From: Trema orientale
Lineage: Eukaryota > Streptophyta > Magnoliopsida > Rosales > Cannabaceae
Reading direction: 5' to 3'
Assembly (NCBI GenBank): GCA_002914845.1
Contig: JXTC01000005.1
Span: 1,474,394-1,538,393, forward strand
DNA: 64,000 bases
This document shows positions 10,280 to 23,310 of this stretch, in pieces. Position numbers and translations under genes: made by a program. The notes under the pieces are model-generated. The model did no database searches. It saw nothing but the letters and a program-made list of their open reading frames with translations, and had not been told where the DNA came from. The stretch's first letter is position 1, and each line of letters begins with the position of its first letter.

Positions 10280-13100
10280 TCATGAGGGGGGAATGGGGTG
10301 AGTCTAACTACATGGGGCTTGAGAGCATGTGGGCTGGTGGGGTCTTAACTGGCAGTTGGCCAATCTGTCTTCAAGTCCCACAACCCCACAAGAATCATGT
10401 AGTGTGTCATGATATTATCCAGTAGCCAAAAAGAGATGAGGAACAGCCGGCAACAACCCACACCCAGATATCTAATCCAAGATAGACTCAATCTCTCTAT
10501 AGCAAACTTGATTGGAAATAAGTTCTCTACCTCTCATCCATTTCTAAACACTACTAAAATTTAAAAAAAATGAGAGAGGGTATATGGTTCAAGATTCATA
10601 GTCCACACAAAAATTTTAGCATGGGGTGTGATAATATGTGTATATATATATTGAGCAACTAGCCCAAGTTTCTTTTACATAATATCATAATCAATAAATA
10701 AATGACTAAGTGTATGTATACTAATACAAGTATACTGATACTCTGTGGCTCGTGACAGGGAACCTTTTAAGGTCCTCAAATGCACACATTTTGTAAAAGA
10801 CAAAAGTAATTACATGGTTTGAAAATGAAAGGTATATACTAGGGGTCTACTTGGGTTTTAAATGAAAAAAGCAATCAATAAGAGAAAAAGAAGAAGAAAA
10901 TAACAGTGATGTAAATGGCATTATTGGATTCAACCCCTCCAATTGTTACAACATGTCTGTTAGAATCATCTGGGGCAGAACGTGGACTATTGTCAAAAAC
11001 ACTTAGGGTGGGCCAGAAAATTTCATAATTAAAGAACAAATAGGTACTCTTTTCACAGCTAGCTCTGCATGGCTTCAATAGAAGCCCCATTCTATGTACC
11101 ATATAACTTATAAGCTTCTGGTTGTGATAGAATCTAAGTATATAATTTTTTTCTTTCCCTTTTTTCTACATGGCATCAAATAAAGCATTAATTGACTAAC
11201 ATGTATTATCACAGTCTTTTCCACTTGTTGAGTAAACTTTATAGCTTGGCTTTTGCAGGAACTTTACTCTTAACCGGAAAGCAAGTGTTGAATTATAGGT
11301 GCTATGTGGTCCACTTCTCACACGGTCTGCTGTCTGGCCAAAGGGACCCACCCATCTGCTTAACCATTATATTGCAAGGTTTTTTTATGGCTCCTCCTCT
11401 TACGCTTAAAAATATGAGGTATTTGTAACTTTATTTCCTCATTCCTTGGAATGGAATTTTAGTTTGAAGTTAGCAACTTGAGCTTTCTTATTTAATTTTC
11501 CAATTCTCTTATGTATTGTGGCCCAAAGCACCCAATTGAACATACTCTTCTAGAATTGGTAAGATTATATTCTTTTAATTTATATTTTTGGGGGGCTAAT
11601 GAAAATGGGAGTGAGAAAAAGAAGTTAAAAGACAATGGGATTTTTAGTTGCTAATTTATGGAGGAACATTGTAGTTTGGGAGTTACTGGTACAGCCAGTT
11701 AAGATTTATCTTGGCGACCACGGTTGAGTATGACGCTTTATTCCTATCTGATTTATTTATTTACTTGTGAAACCTTTGCAGCCAAAAATGTTATTTCATC
11801 AGAGAGAGACTGTCACGTGACAGTGTACAGCCCTCATCACATGAAATGAAACTATGTGATCAACTATTGATTACTAATTAAAATAAACAGCGTTCTGGTA
11901 GTAGCCTGTCTTAAACAGAATTAGGTCACCTTAAAGCTTTATAGCTAGCCCTTTAGTTGGTCTCATTATTTATTACCTGATAAGAGTAAATAATTTGGAT
12001 TGGTCTCCAATTACCATAATCCAAGTATTGAAGTACAAATAACTTTTTTAAGGCTTCAGTTATGCACTTTCATGTAGAATAACATCATCATTTTATTTTT
12101 CTCTTGGGTTTTCACAGAAGGCAGAACGTGAAACTCCTCTTAGGTGACTACTCCTCACTCTCCGGTATGGTTCTTTTCAGTTTATTTTCCTGTTTTATTT
12201 TTATTTTCAAATAATTCTTCTATTTGTGAAGATATTCATCCATCTAGATTTAGATTTACGCTGGTCTTAGTCCATCCAGAGCTAGATCTGTGGTGATTTA
12301 AGTTATTTTTAGTATTTTCTTTGGCACTAGTGTGGTTGTCTTTCAAATCTGTATCATTTTTTATTCAGATTTGGAGAGGTTGTTACTATAGTATATCGAA
12401 GTTGGCAAAATCTCTCGATGAATCAATCAGAAGTGCCAATTCAGATTATGAAGAATCATAACAAGTCATTGAAAAACTCTATCACATACCTTTTTGTCTA
12501 AGATCATTGTCGGGGACTACTTTTACTCCAAGAATTCTGACGGTTTTTTTGTCTTCTAGTTTGTGAATCGATTTCCTGATTCTCATTGTAAGAAGTTCGA
12601 TGTAACTCAATTTGTTATTGTAACTCTTATTTGAGTTTTAACGAAATTATTTCCTTTAAAAGAAAAAGAATGAAAAAACTTATGCATTTTCTTTTTTCAG
12701 GCTGATTACTCACCAAGGTAGCTTTGGTGCTCTTCTGTACTTCATACATCTGGAGTTATGGACCACAAACCAATAATTGGGTATCTATAAATTTTGTAGC
12801 AGCATAATTTGACATAAATGAACCAAGAAAAAAGAGGAAAGAAAATAAGAAGGCCATCCAAAATGCAGTAATTGTCAATCATATTTAATTCTGTCTTTAA
12901 TCTAATGGAACTCAAACTGCAAAATGAATTTTCCCTCTTGGTGTTCAGTTCACAGCTTTAACACCATCTAAAGATCAGTGTGGACAAAAAACTTTACAAA
13001 TATAAAAAGCTATTTAACCTTGCCCCACCATTTTACCCCTCAGGCTGCCCTAATCATAGAGAGAGATGCCTTGAAAAGTCTTAGTTCTGGTCTCGAATTA
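10280..13100. other. Intergenic, no gene recognised
   Basis: This is AT-rich sequence between the small-protein gene and the 3' end of ECR1. It contains a 14-bp palindrome with a G-box core (11810-11823). About 12970-13120 is probably ECR1 3' UTR. Short open frames (for example 10875-11102 and 11192-11428) have no recognisable similarity. Confidence 0.55.
11810..11823. promoter_or_regulatory. Palindromic G-box (CTGTCACGTGACAG)
   Basis: This is a perfect 14-bp palindrome centred on CACGTG, the core bound by plant bZIP and bHLH factors. It lies far from any start codon I recognise, about 1.7 kb upstream of the 9550-10098 gene, so its target is unknown. Confidence 0.45.
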
Positions 13101-13124
13101 GATCTAGATCGGGTACGAGACAAA

Positions 13125-16100
13125 TTATGCCCCACCAGCTGTATCCATATCTGCAACTCCATCAACTCCTTTGAAGACAACACGCAATTTTCTCAGACAT
13201 GAGCTCTTTTTGTCATTCTTAATGACAGTACCAGTTGCATGGACAACATCCTTCGAAATTTTTCCCATCAGCTCAAAAAGTGGAAGGCTTAGGTTTGATC
13301 TGGTCATTTCTTCAAGTATCGGAGGTGCCTGCATGTAAAGATTCTTCCCTCGATGTGTGATGCTCGCTTTCGATAACTGCAACTTAGGATGTTCCTCGAG
13401 TAAACTTATGAACTGTTGTCACAGAAATGAACAAACTTTAAAAGCACGCCTCGAATCATAATTAACATCATACCATATCATTAACAACATTGGGCCTATT
13501 CTGACAAGGGGACAAGCAACAGACGCATCTTCACCAACTTAGATTAAAAATAATTGATGTACGTGGTTTTGGGGATGACATCAGAACTTGTCGCAGTAGA
13601 CTTTGCCCCATTTAGACATTGTAATGTAAACATTACTGATGAAGGAGACACAGCAGACAATTGTGATGAACACAAAAAACATGTGGAAAGTGAAATAGAC
13701 GAAACATGACAGATGAGTGCGGAACAGAGACAATTCCCTGCTTCCTAATGGAATATTAGAGGAACAATTGTTTTTCGCCCTTCTCGATAAGGAAATGAGA
13801 GGAACTTGCTTAAACAACCCAATACACCATATAAACATGTGGAGTCAACAGTGACTTAAGATGCTACTCCAAAAAAGGATGACCCCACCTGCTAATTAAC
13901 TCGTTAAAACATTTCATAGAAAATAAAAAAATGAAAAGTATCAAGATCGGAACTGTAATTGTAAATGCTAAAATTCATTCGACTAGCAAGGGCCATTTTA
14001 CACATGCATGATTTAGAAGCTTTAACTCTAAAACTAAAATGCTAAAATATGGACGAGCAAGGGCCTTTTACAAATTACTTCAAGTGTGAGCAGTAGAAGT
14101 AAATATGCATGATTAAGAAGCTTTAACTTGAAGCTTCAAACAAAAACTTGTTTATTACACACACATTCTCAAAAATCATCGCTAATATGCATTTCAATCA
14201 CCAGAGGCGGCTAATGTCAGAGAGAAATATGCAACTTTGGGGGGATATGGTCAGATCAACCCTCGTAAAAGAAGCACCAAGGCCTACATGGAAGGGTCAC
14301 CTCAGATCAACCTCATTAAAAGAGTAAACCTAAGATCTAAATGGAACGAAAAAAGTGTCTCTACGTTCATCAACACAAGTTCTCAACAATTATCTAGAAA
14401 GCAGACAAAACAAGTCAGGGATGGAAATTTTAAGAATTAAGATGATGCAATAAAAAACTTCAATGCAGTAAATTATCTAGAAGCGGAATGTAAAGATTTC
14501 ACAATTATCTAGAATAACAAATAAATAAGCAAAGGATAATAACTTCAATGCAATAAAATTCAAATTCCAGAAAATAATAGGAAGAAGAAAGTAACCTTCT
14601 CTAATGTTACTGAAGTCTCCAGCTCAACCAGAACACCTGGACCACATACAAGACAATCCTTGTCCCTAACAAATTCGGTCACTTTAGTGTGGAGACCTTC
14701 CGCACCATTGTACCTATACGAAATTCTGACTGTTAGTACAGTTTTAAGTAAATAATTTAATTTCCTTTGAAAATAAAAACCATAAAAATAAAAAAAATAA
14801 AAAATAAAAGAAGAAGAAGAAGAAGAAGAATTAAATTTGCAATTTTTTCTCTTATTAGCCTTCACCATTGAACCAGCAGTTCGGCACTCAAAGAATTTAA
14901 TTACAACACAGATGATATATTGCTAGTATAACTTCTAAAAGGCTATGTATGTAGAGGAAAGAAAATAGGACAGAAGGAAAAAGTAGGAGAGAGAGAAAAT
15001 GTAAAGGAAAGTAAATTAATTCAGTTCAAATTATTATTCTTTAAAAAAAAACCATTTATTTTAAAGTTTGGTGTATGAAGGTAATTTAGTAATTAATTAG
15101 CCTTTTTTCTCCTTAATTCCATTTTTCTCTCCAATTTGAAAGGATTAGAATTCAGTGGCCCCACACCTATTTCTTCTCACTACCTGACCAAAAAGCAGTC
15201 TCCTTCACTTTCCCTCCATTTTTCTCTCATAAATTTTTCTTTTCTCTCCCTATTTCCCTCTACCAAATAAAATTTTTGGTTTATCACTAGAGAAAGAGTG
15301 GATTCAAAAAATGTGAATGTCTCACCTTTCTCATCGTTTGATTTTAACATGAAAGTTGCCACCGGAGTGGGGGGAGGATAAAATAAGAAACTACTTCCCT
15401 AAGAGTAGGCAGGCTAAACCCATCAAAGTTTCCAACTTCAATAGGTAAGATAAAAAAATACTCAAACAAAAGCTATCGAAATGCAGTTTCCTATGTTTAT
15501 TAATTCTCTGTTCCTCCAAACAGAGAGTTAAAAAATCTGGAGGAAGGAGACACTCTTTCGATGTGAAAGGAAGATAAGGAAAAATAAAATGTTCATGGAT
15601 TAGGGGAAACTCGGGATAGTGATACATAAATATATCACCTATAAAAAAACTCTTGATATGGTATTTCAGTATGATATCAATAGTATTTACGACATCCATG
15701 ACTAGATTTAGAAGTTCAATGCAAACTATAGAGAACAGGAAAGAGGACAAACGTTAGGTAGTTTGATAAAGTTTTGCTGCATCCAGACACAATCTTTAAT
15801 GTTTCCATTGCACAAGCAGCTGAAATAATTGCATTGGTGGAGGCGATTGCTGGTATGATATTCTTCACAACACCCTGTACACAACATCAATAAATTATCT
15901 GCTCACAACTCACATGAGTGACACAAATACACAGCACCCAGACTTTTTAGTTTTTCCTTGCATGTAATTTTATCCCCGCAAGAAGGAAAAATGGAATGAA
16001 AAATTGAATCACTTCACAAAAGCATCTGAACAAAATAACAAAGGAGACAAAGACAAAATCTGCAGTAATATACTCGAAAAGAAAAGACCAAATCCACAGA

Positions 16101-17908
16101 GTCACATAGCATTATTATTTTCCATTTGTGAAATTGAGCTTTATAAAGAGACCAGTACGTATGTACCTGAGTAAGAGAATAAGTAACTCCTGGAATCCCA
16201 AAAAGCTCAGCTCTCTTGACAGCCTATGGCAAGTAGGGAACAGTAGCAAAACGATTATTAACAAAAATATGAGCCAAGGGAAGAAAAAGAAAACAAGATA
16301 ATTGCTTATCAACCTCATTATAGACCCACTTCATATGTTCTGGGTCATCGGGATCGAAAGCCTTTCCACTATGAAACTGCAAGTGAATCCATTTAAATTG
16401 GCAGCAATCATGTTTAGATCAACTCGTCGGGAAAGAGAGGGAAAATAATGAGAAAAGGGAAACTTGAACAAAAACCACCAGTAATTAATACCTCATCCCA
16501 TTTAATTAAGTGGGCATATTCTATACAATGAGCAGCATTTCTAGGGGTTTCTGCAAGGGTGCATAATGGAAACTTCACTTGAGGTGGGAAAAGCCAGATG
16601 GTACACTCAAAGCACGGTGTAAACCCTGGCCTAATGACCCTTGCATGGCCTTTAAAACCTTCCGTGCCACCATCTACCATAGGTTTGACCGTTTCTTCTA
16701 AAGGGTTATCATCTGAATCATATTCTAAAGTTTCCCCCAAAAAATGAAAAAGAAAACGTCAATAACACGTACCACCTTAGCATTGGTCGGATAAAGCAAT
16801 AACAGGTTATTTACAAATGAAATTCTTAAATCTCATGGATAAGACCTGGCTGATAAGAAATTTAACAACAGCTAGAAAGCTTAAAATGAAATTCAAGAAG
16901 TTAAGATACCAACCTAGAAAGCTACACGCTACGGCATTAATGTAACTCCGAGCCTCAATAGAATCAAGACCAAGGGCAATAATATGGAAATTACTATAGA
17001 AATCAAGCTCTTTGTCTTCAATCCGGCCAAAATGTGACACAATATTCACACCACTAACTCTTTCCATGACACGCTTTGCAGCCACCTCAGCCTTTGGCTT
17101 ACCAACATCTTCGAGTCTACAACAATAAGGCCCATTAAGGTAATCATGCTACATATAAGCTGAACTTCCAGAGCAACTAACGTACTTGTATAGCGCATAA
17201 ACTTAAAAGAACTAGAATACTTGTTACTCGTTACTCGTTACTATAAGGCTGTAACACAAAAATCAAGTTAGAAACAGCCAAAGCAAGATATAGCTATCAT
17301 AAACGAAAAGAAATTCCAAGAAAAATGACTCCCGGTAAATTAAATATAGCCTACTTCAACTTCTTGTTCCTCTCATAAAATTCATCAATAGAATGGCCTA
17401 TATGTTGTTTTTCATTGGCATAGCACCGTGTGTGGATAAAAATAAACCTGAAGAGAAATTGACGATTTAGATTGGAGACCTCGATGCGATCCATGTCTAT
17501 GACTTCGAGCTCCCGAAACCCAGACAAAGCCAAGTCCTTCAGCAGCTCACACCCCAATCCGCCGGCCCCTACAACTAACACTTTCACGTACTTAAGGTCC
17601 TCTCTCAGCTGCAACCCACAAACAAAAACATCAAATTAACTAAATTTAGATCAAACCCAGAACAGAATCGCACTAGAAAGACTCGCAGGCCAAGAATTGG
17701 GTCTCAATATATTACAGTCAACCAAACCCAGAACCCATCATCTAAAAGCAGACCAAATATTTGTGAAAATGTCGAAGAGGGAGATAAAAAGAGAGAAGGG
17801 TTTTACTTCTGGGCCAGGTTCGAAGGTGGGTTCGACGAGATTGCCGGGCCTGAGGAGGAGCTTATCGAGGTCCCTCGATCGGCTCGGTTGGACCGCAGAG
17901 TCCGCCAT
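13125..17908 (-). CDS. ECR1: NEDD8/RUB-activating enzyme E1 catalytic subunit (UBA3/ECR1)
   Basis: With AXR1, this subunit adenylates RUB/NEDD8 and carries it as a thioester before transfer to the E2 RCE1, so that cullins of SCF ligases are neddylated; the step is needed for auxin signalling. Nine exons, all with GT-AG introns, join in frame: 17908-17807, 17608-17448, 17116-16914, 16724-16492, 16376-16314, 16223-16167, 15874-15753, 14713-14596 and 13412-13125. They give 448 residues, near the 454 of Arabidopsis ECR1. Visible motifs are the nucleotide-binding GAGGLG at 48-53, the adenylation-domain segment [14 protein letters not shown], the catalytic cysteine C210 in [11 protein letters not shown], and two zinc-binding CxxC pairs (C193/C196 and C334/C337). 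The C-terminal ubiquitin-like domain is present and ends in MDTAGGA. Exon 1 starts [20 protein letters not shown], the usual N terminus. Confidence 0.96.
14807..14829. repeat. (GAA)n microsatellite inside ECR1 intron 7
   Basis: This is a short run of AGA/GAA triplets just upstream (in gene orientation) of exon 8. It is ordinary intronic simple sequence. Confidence 0.9.
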
Positions 17909-18254
17909 TGCAAACTTCTCTCGTTTCTCTTCTGAAACTGGTTCCGCTTTATTGAAAAATATCAGAAACACCAAAGTCGAAATCTCCTTCTGAGGAGCAA
18001 AACGGGAGGCCTGAGGAGGGCTAGAGAGGGGAGTGTTGCTGATCGCGTGGCTTTTACGCTTGTTTGTCTTCTAAATCTCGGATTAAGTCTCTCCCCTCTC
18101 TTACCGTCACTGCCAAATATTGTTATATTACAGAAAATATACATATTAATATGTCAAGGATAAGTAATTTTAACCCTATTTCTTTTACGTAAAATTATAT
18201 ATGCACATAAAAAATTTCTACAAATATTAACCCTTTGCGTCTAGACTGATTAGA

Positions 18255-18835
18255 AAATGGGATAATAACAAAACTATCCTTGATGAAATGCACAATATAT
18301 CACTTCAATTTTTATAAATTAAAAAAATATTCCTCATGATTAGTAACTTAATACAAATTTCATCTTTATAGCTTATTACGTCAAAATTAACAAATAAAAT
18401 ATCAAAATTACCCTTTTTAAACTTGTAAAAAATAAATGTTTTTAGAAAAATAATTTTTTTTTGAAATGACCAAGATTTTATTACCTAAATACAATTAAAT
18501 AGCTAAAAAAATGAAAAAGTTTCTTTGAAAAAAATCATATAAAACTTTTCTTCACTAAATCTTCTTATTCTTAGTCATTTTTCTCTTTCATCCACCATTA
18601 TTTTTTTCTTCACTGAATACTATTTATTGTTTTTTAAGTAATATTTATTTTGTTACAAGTTTAGAAAGAGAGTAATTTTGATATTTTGTTTGTTAATTTT
18701 GACCTAATAAATTATAAGGTGAAATTTGTATTAATTTGCCAATCAGAAGGGATATTTTTGTAATTTATAAAAATTAAAAGGATATATTAAACATTTCATC
18801 AAAATCCAGGGAATAATTTTGTTATTATTTTTCAG
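18255..18835. repeat. Foldback element with about 200-bp inverted arms
   Basis: The left arm begins gggataataacaaaactatcc and the right arm ends ggaataattttgttatta. Blocks such as caatttttataaatta, ttaatacaaatttca and caaaattaacaaa appear in one arm and in reverse complement in the other, in mirrored order. The centre is a short AT-rich spacer around 18500-18640. No protein is encoded, consistent with a non-autonomous element. No target duplication was identified. Confidence 0.7.
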
Positions 18836-19762
18836 AAAATTTGGCACCAAACACAGAATATGAATTGAAAATATCTTATTTCTACTAATAAATAATTAAA
18901 ATTTATTGAAAAATTACTTAAAACGGTGAGCATAAATCACAAGATTTATATTTAGAATATATAAATTTGCAGAAATTTTAAATAAAGTAGTATAATTTTA
19001 CAAAACCAAACTATATGATTAAAACTACAAAAATATCATATTTTAGGGTATTATTTTGAAATTAACCATAGTATGTCACAATAAATAAGCTCATTATTAA
19101 TTTTGACGTTTTTTCAAGCCACGTTCAAATGTGGGACAAAGTATAAATTGTTATAAAACTATATATTTATTTCTTTTAATAAAAACTTCACTATTCTAAA
19201 CTTGCCTCCCCTTCCTCACTTTCGCTAAAAGTTCGACCAATTCGACTTTTTTCTTTTTTTGGAGTCGAAATTCAAACTAAAACTAATTACCTCGTACTTC
19301 GTTCCACCATGATCGAAAAGCCAAATATTGTATGATTTGAAAAACTAGGTCTTATTTTGAATTTTACAGCTCTGGAGTCTGGACCTCTACCTTATCAACC
19401 CCAAAACTATATCCAAAAATATACGAATCCTCTTCCTCAGATTGGAAGAGAACGTGTGTCATGGCTAAGTGTTACGAGAAGAAGGTGAAGTTTGTGGTGA
19501 AAATCTCATGAGGCCGTTGAGGCGTGGATTTTGCTAATCATAGCCTACAAAATGTGATCGGAGATCGTCCTACCTCAGGCGTTTTTTTTTTTTTTATTTT
19601 TTATTTTATAAATATCATAGTTGTTAAGAGTTAAGGTATAAAAATAAAATTTCAGTTGTGACATGACATTAAGAATTAGTATTGATAAAGTTTATAAGCA
19701 AAACCCTTTTATTATTACGATATCAATAACAAATTCCTTGGATGTAAAAATCCCAAAATAAG

Positions 19763-19940
19763 TACCCAAAGAAACATACTATGTGTGTATGTGAGTTTGG
19801 GAGGGTCAGGGGTTCAAGCCTTCTTAGTGTGTGTTATTTTTTTCTTTAAATTTGTAGTAAGTTGTGGTCATTAGTTAAACCTCATTTTTTTTAAAAACAA
19901 AAAAAAAAATACCCAAAGAAACATACTATGAAATTAATAT
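19763..19940 (+). mobile_element. 5'-truncated tRNA-derived SINE with 21-bp target duplication
   Basis: The sequence tacccaaagaaacatactat plus a final g is repeated exactly at 19763-19783 and 19920-19940. The body between them carries a Pol III B-box-like ggggttcaagcc at about 19811, a tail block aatttgtagtaagttgtggt followed by cattagttaaacctcatttt, and a final A-rich tract. The tail block resembles the 3' part of the SINE at 60407-60560 (aatttgtaataagtggaagt). The A-box half is missing, so this is a 5'-truncated retroposed copy. The identical target duplications indicate a recent insertion. Confidence 0.8.
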
Positions 19941-19944
19941 TTAT

Positions 19945-22500
19945 TTTATTGACCACGGTAAAAGTACAATCACATTTATGGTATTTTTATTTGAAAATAA
20001 CAATTTTTTCCCTTAGAACAAGTGACATATATAAGACTTTTTTTTATATTTTTCTCACTCATTTACATTTTTCTTTGATATCTCCAACCTCACTAACTAG
20101 TCTCCACTTGACACATAAAATTTCATTTTTTTTTATCGTATAATTAAAATATGTAACGTACTTTAGTGAAGTTCACGTATCAAATAATAAAACATAAGAG
20201 CATAAAAGAAAGTTAAAAAGAGAGTGGTGTAGCACTCTTATTACTATTTTGGAAATTTTACCTTATTTATTTGGTTTGATTTTGTTTGTGTCTAATTTTA
20301 ATATTATTTTTAGGGTCTTATAGCAAAATGACCGAATTTTATGCCTATTTTAAGTAAATATCCGTTTTTTAAATATTGTAACAAAATGACCGATAAATGT
20401 GATATACCAAGTATAAAATATAATGTCTCATAGTATAAAATGAATATACTTAGTGCATAAACTAAATTTAATATATAAATAGATATACCGAGTGTAAAAA
20501 TACATATACTCAATGATTTAACTGTAAAAGGAGTAAAACAAAAAAAAATGTAAATGAAGTGTGAAAAAAGGGATGCACACTCTTAATTTCCCTTGTTTTT
20601 ATGATAGGATAGAGGAAGTTAAACAATGGGCTCATTTTTTGTCAAAATGCTGTGGCCCAATCTACGAAAGCTGGAACCATTGAAAGTAAATGCATCTTAA
20701 AAAAGAGGAAATTTGATTTTTTATGGTTTTTTTTTTAAAATATTGAAAAATACCGGAATTTGAAATTATTCTGAAAAATTCCAGATTTAATTATAAAAAT
20801 ACTATTTTTAAAAGTATTTAGAAAAATATCATTTTTTAGTGATTGATGAGATATTTAAGGTAACTAGTTGAGTTATTTGAGGTAACTTGAATAGTTACTT
20901 CAAGTAACAGGATTGGTTACTCTAAGTAACCTAACTGGTTACCTCGAGTACCATTAAAAAATACCAAATTTAAAGAAAAATGGTATTTTTCTAAATTTTT
21001 TTAAAAGTAATATTTTTCTAATAATATTTTTAAAAAGTGATATTTTTCTAAATCAAGGGATTTTTAAAAAAAAATCAGTCCATCAGGGATTTTTCAATTT
21101 TTGGTCTCTTGGGCCTGGAATTTTGTAAATAGCCCTTAAAAAATGGATAATTAGATTTTTATACTTGTATTTTCATTGTTTGTTCAGTTTATACATTGTG
21201 TTTTGGTTGTTATCAATATTGACCTTCAGATTTGGAATTTATAACAAATTTATACCCTCTTACCAAATTTAACCATTATGTTTACCATAATACTCCTAAA
21301 AATATAAGTATATAGTTTTTAAAAGAAATCACATTTAAAACACATATAAAATTGAAAAATGGTTTTATAAATAATATTTAACTTTTATAGGTTTTTTCAT
21401 TTTTTAAATTATTTTTTTAAATATTTGTTATCTTAGTTATTTATTTTAATTATTTTTAAATTAAAATTAAAAATATATATCTTTAAAGTTTAAAAGGGTA
21501 TTCTGGTCAACTCAATGGTCAAAATTAGTATTTGACCCAAAGAAGGTATAAATTTATTACAAATTTTAAATTTGGAAGTCAATGTTGATAATAACCAAAA
21601 TAATGTATAAATTGAACAAACAGTCAAAATGTAATTAATCCTAAAAAAAAGGTTAATCTTACTTCATGAAGAATAACTTAGATTTCAATTTAGTCCTTGT
21701 GTTTGACGTTAAAAAGTCTTAAATTTAGTTTTGTAAGTTACAGTTTTGTCACAGTTTAATACTTGAAACTGTTCAAATTCAGTCATATAATGTGACACTT
21801 GAATATTTGACGATACTGAGACCAAAAAAAAAAAAAAGTTCATGAAATAAATTTAGGATGTTGAAAATTAAAGACTAAAAATAGGATTTTAGTTATTTGT
21901 CAGTAGGATTAACCCCTTTTTTATTTATTGGATGTATATAGTCTCTACTAAACATTAAACAGAATATTTATTTTATTTGATTTTTGATGGAGAAAGAAAG
22001 GGTTATAGAAATTAAAATCCTTTAAAAACAAAAGGTGACACAAAAAGAAACATGCAAAAAACAATGGTTTGGCCTAATGCATAAAGGAATGAATGTATGT
22101 TTATCACTATCTGTATTTCTGGGGGTTTACGTTGATATTTAAGAGACTAAATTTAACTTCTTTAAATTTTTACAATATAAGACAAGTGACTAGTAAAGAG
22201 GTTATTTTGTCTGTTGGAGTTGAAGCAGTATACTAAGTACATCTGAGTTACGTTTGTAACTCGTTATGTTTACCAAGTCTGCCAAAGTCATATATCAAAC
22301 TAAAATTACAACTACCGATCTGGTGTTGCCAAGTAGCATGGTTGACATCTGAAAATGCTTGTAACATAATAGAGTCATATCTCAACACCCCAAGCTGATA
22401 CATTGTACTATAAATTGAAGCTGAGCCAAAGCTACCAGACTTGACATGAAGGACCTAAACTACCCCCTCTTCCAGTTCTAAATTCAACCGTGAGTTTCGG
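19945..22500. other. Repeat-rich AT intergenic region
   Basis: Apart from the foldback element at 21148-21643, I recognise no gene. Around 20870-20950 there are several short repeats of ggtaact/agttacc. Open frames here (for example 19928-20143) are low-complexity AT sequence. Confidence 0.55.
21148..21643. repeat. Foldback element, family A copy 2 (intact)
   Basis: The left arm runs ttgttcagtttatacattgt then gttttggttgttatcaatat; the right arm has the complement ttgataataaccaaaataat and tgtataaattgaacaaacag. The arms are about 130 bp and the central region is AT-rich. It aligns by eye with both halves of the interrupted copy at 32350-34013 and serves as the empty-site reference for that nest. 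Confidence 0.75.
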
Positions 22501-22680
22501 AACTTTAACCTCTAAGAAGAAAAACAAATGAAAGAAATTCATCCACCAAAAAGAAAAAATCTCCAGCAAAGTGAAAGAATTTGTTTGACGAGGACAGAGA
22601 CTTTAGGTTCAGACTCTGACAAACGGGGATATCTAGCAGTAGCTAATACAGGTCGTGTATGTTTTGAGTTTCAGAAAAGA

Positions 22681-22691
22681 GTCCCACATCC
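22681..22691 (+). promoter_or_regulatory. Upstream sequence element (USE) of U1 gene
   Basis: GTCCCACATCC matches the plant snRNA USE consensus RTCCCACATCG at 10 of 11 positions. It ends about 33 bp before the TATA box. This is the spacing of Pol II-type snRNA promoters in plants; Pol III-type genes have one helical turn less. Confidence 0.85.
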
Positions 22692-22724
22692 ACCAGGAAG
22701 AAAGGGTTGGAATGAAACATGGGC

Positions 22725-22730
22725 TATAAA
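22725..22730 (+). promoter_or_regulatory. TATA box of U1 gene
   Basis: TATAAA starts 31 bp upstream of the predicted U1 5' end, the usual distance for transcription start. Confidence 0.85.
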
Positions 22731-22737
22731 AGGGTAG

Positions 22738-22917
<180 letters not shown>

Positions 22918-22918
<1 letters not shown>

Positions 22919-22933
22919 AATTTTGAGTTCTAA
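22918..22933 (+). terminator. U1 3'-box-like end-formation signal
   Basis: CAATTTTGAGTTCTAA resembles the plant snRNA 3' box CA(N)3-10AGTNNAA, with one extra base between AGT and AA. It begins at the predicted end of the RNA. Confidence 0.6.
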
Positions 22934-23237
22934 AGTTGAGACCCACTATAGTGGGCTGTGTATCTCAGAGCATCTTAAGCTTATATTATTGGGCCTGTTC
23001 TGATATTTTTAAATTGGGCGGTCCATAGGGCTAAGACTGTTTGTCTCTAAATATTCCGGGGACTTTTCGAGAAATAGAGTCCGGAATGTTTAGGTAATTT
23101 TTTTGAAAAAAAAACTAGGCCTGTCAACGTTTGTGTACAAACGTTACACTTTGTGTGCAAATGTCTCATGCAATAATAACATGGATAGTCTTCAAACCAA
23201 GGAGAAGAGAAGAGAACTTCGAGGTACTCAATAACAC

Positions 23238-23310
23238 TTCTTACCGTTGCGGTAAGAAACAAAATATGCAAAATATGCTTCTTACCGTTGCGGTAAGAAA
23301 CAAAATATGC
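23238..23310. repeat. Two tandem copies of a hairpin-forming 41-bp repeat
   Basis: TTCTTACCG-TTG-CGGTAAGAA is a perfect 9-bp inverted repeat with a 3-base loop. It occurs at 23238-23258 and again at 23279-23299, each followed by acaaaatatgc. The unit length is 41 bp. The role is unknown. Confidence 0.85.

Noticed and set aside
11192-11428. Open frame of 78 codons with hydrophobic segments
   Set aside because: No family, no promoter or splice context, AT-rich composition.
12180-12670. Possible LINE 3' end (T-rich, ends near acgaaattatttcc plus A-rich run)
   Set aside because: Only a vague likeness to LINE tails; no reverse transcriptase fragment and no target duplication found.
13581-13838. 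Open frame on the ECR1 strand
   Set aside because: It falls in intron 8 of ECR1, between exons 8 and 9, and has no counterpart in the protein family.
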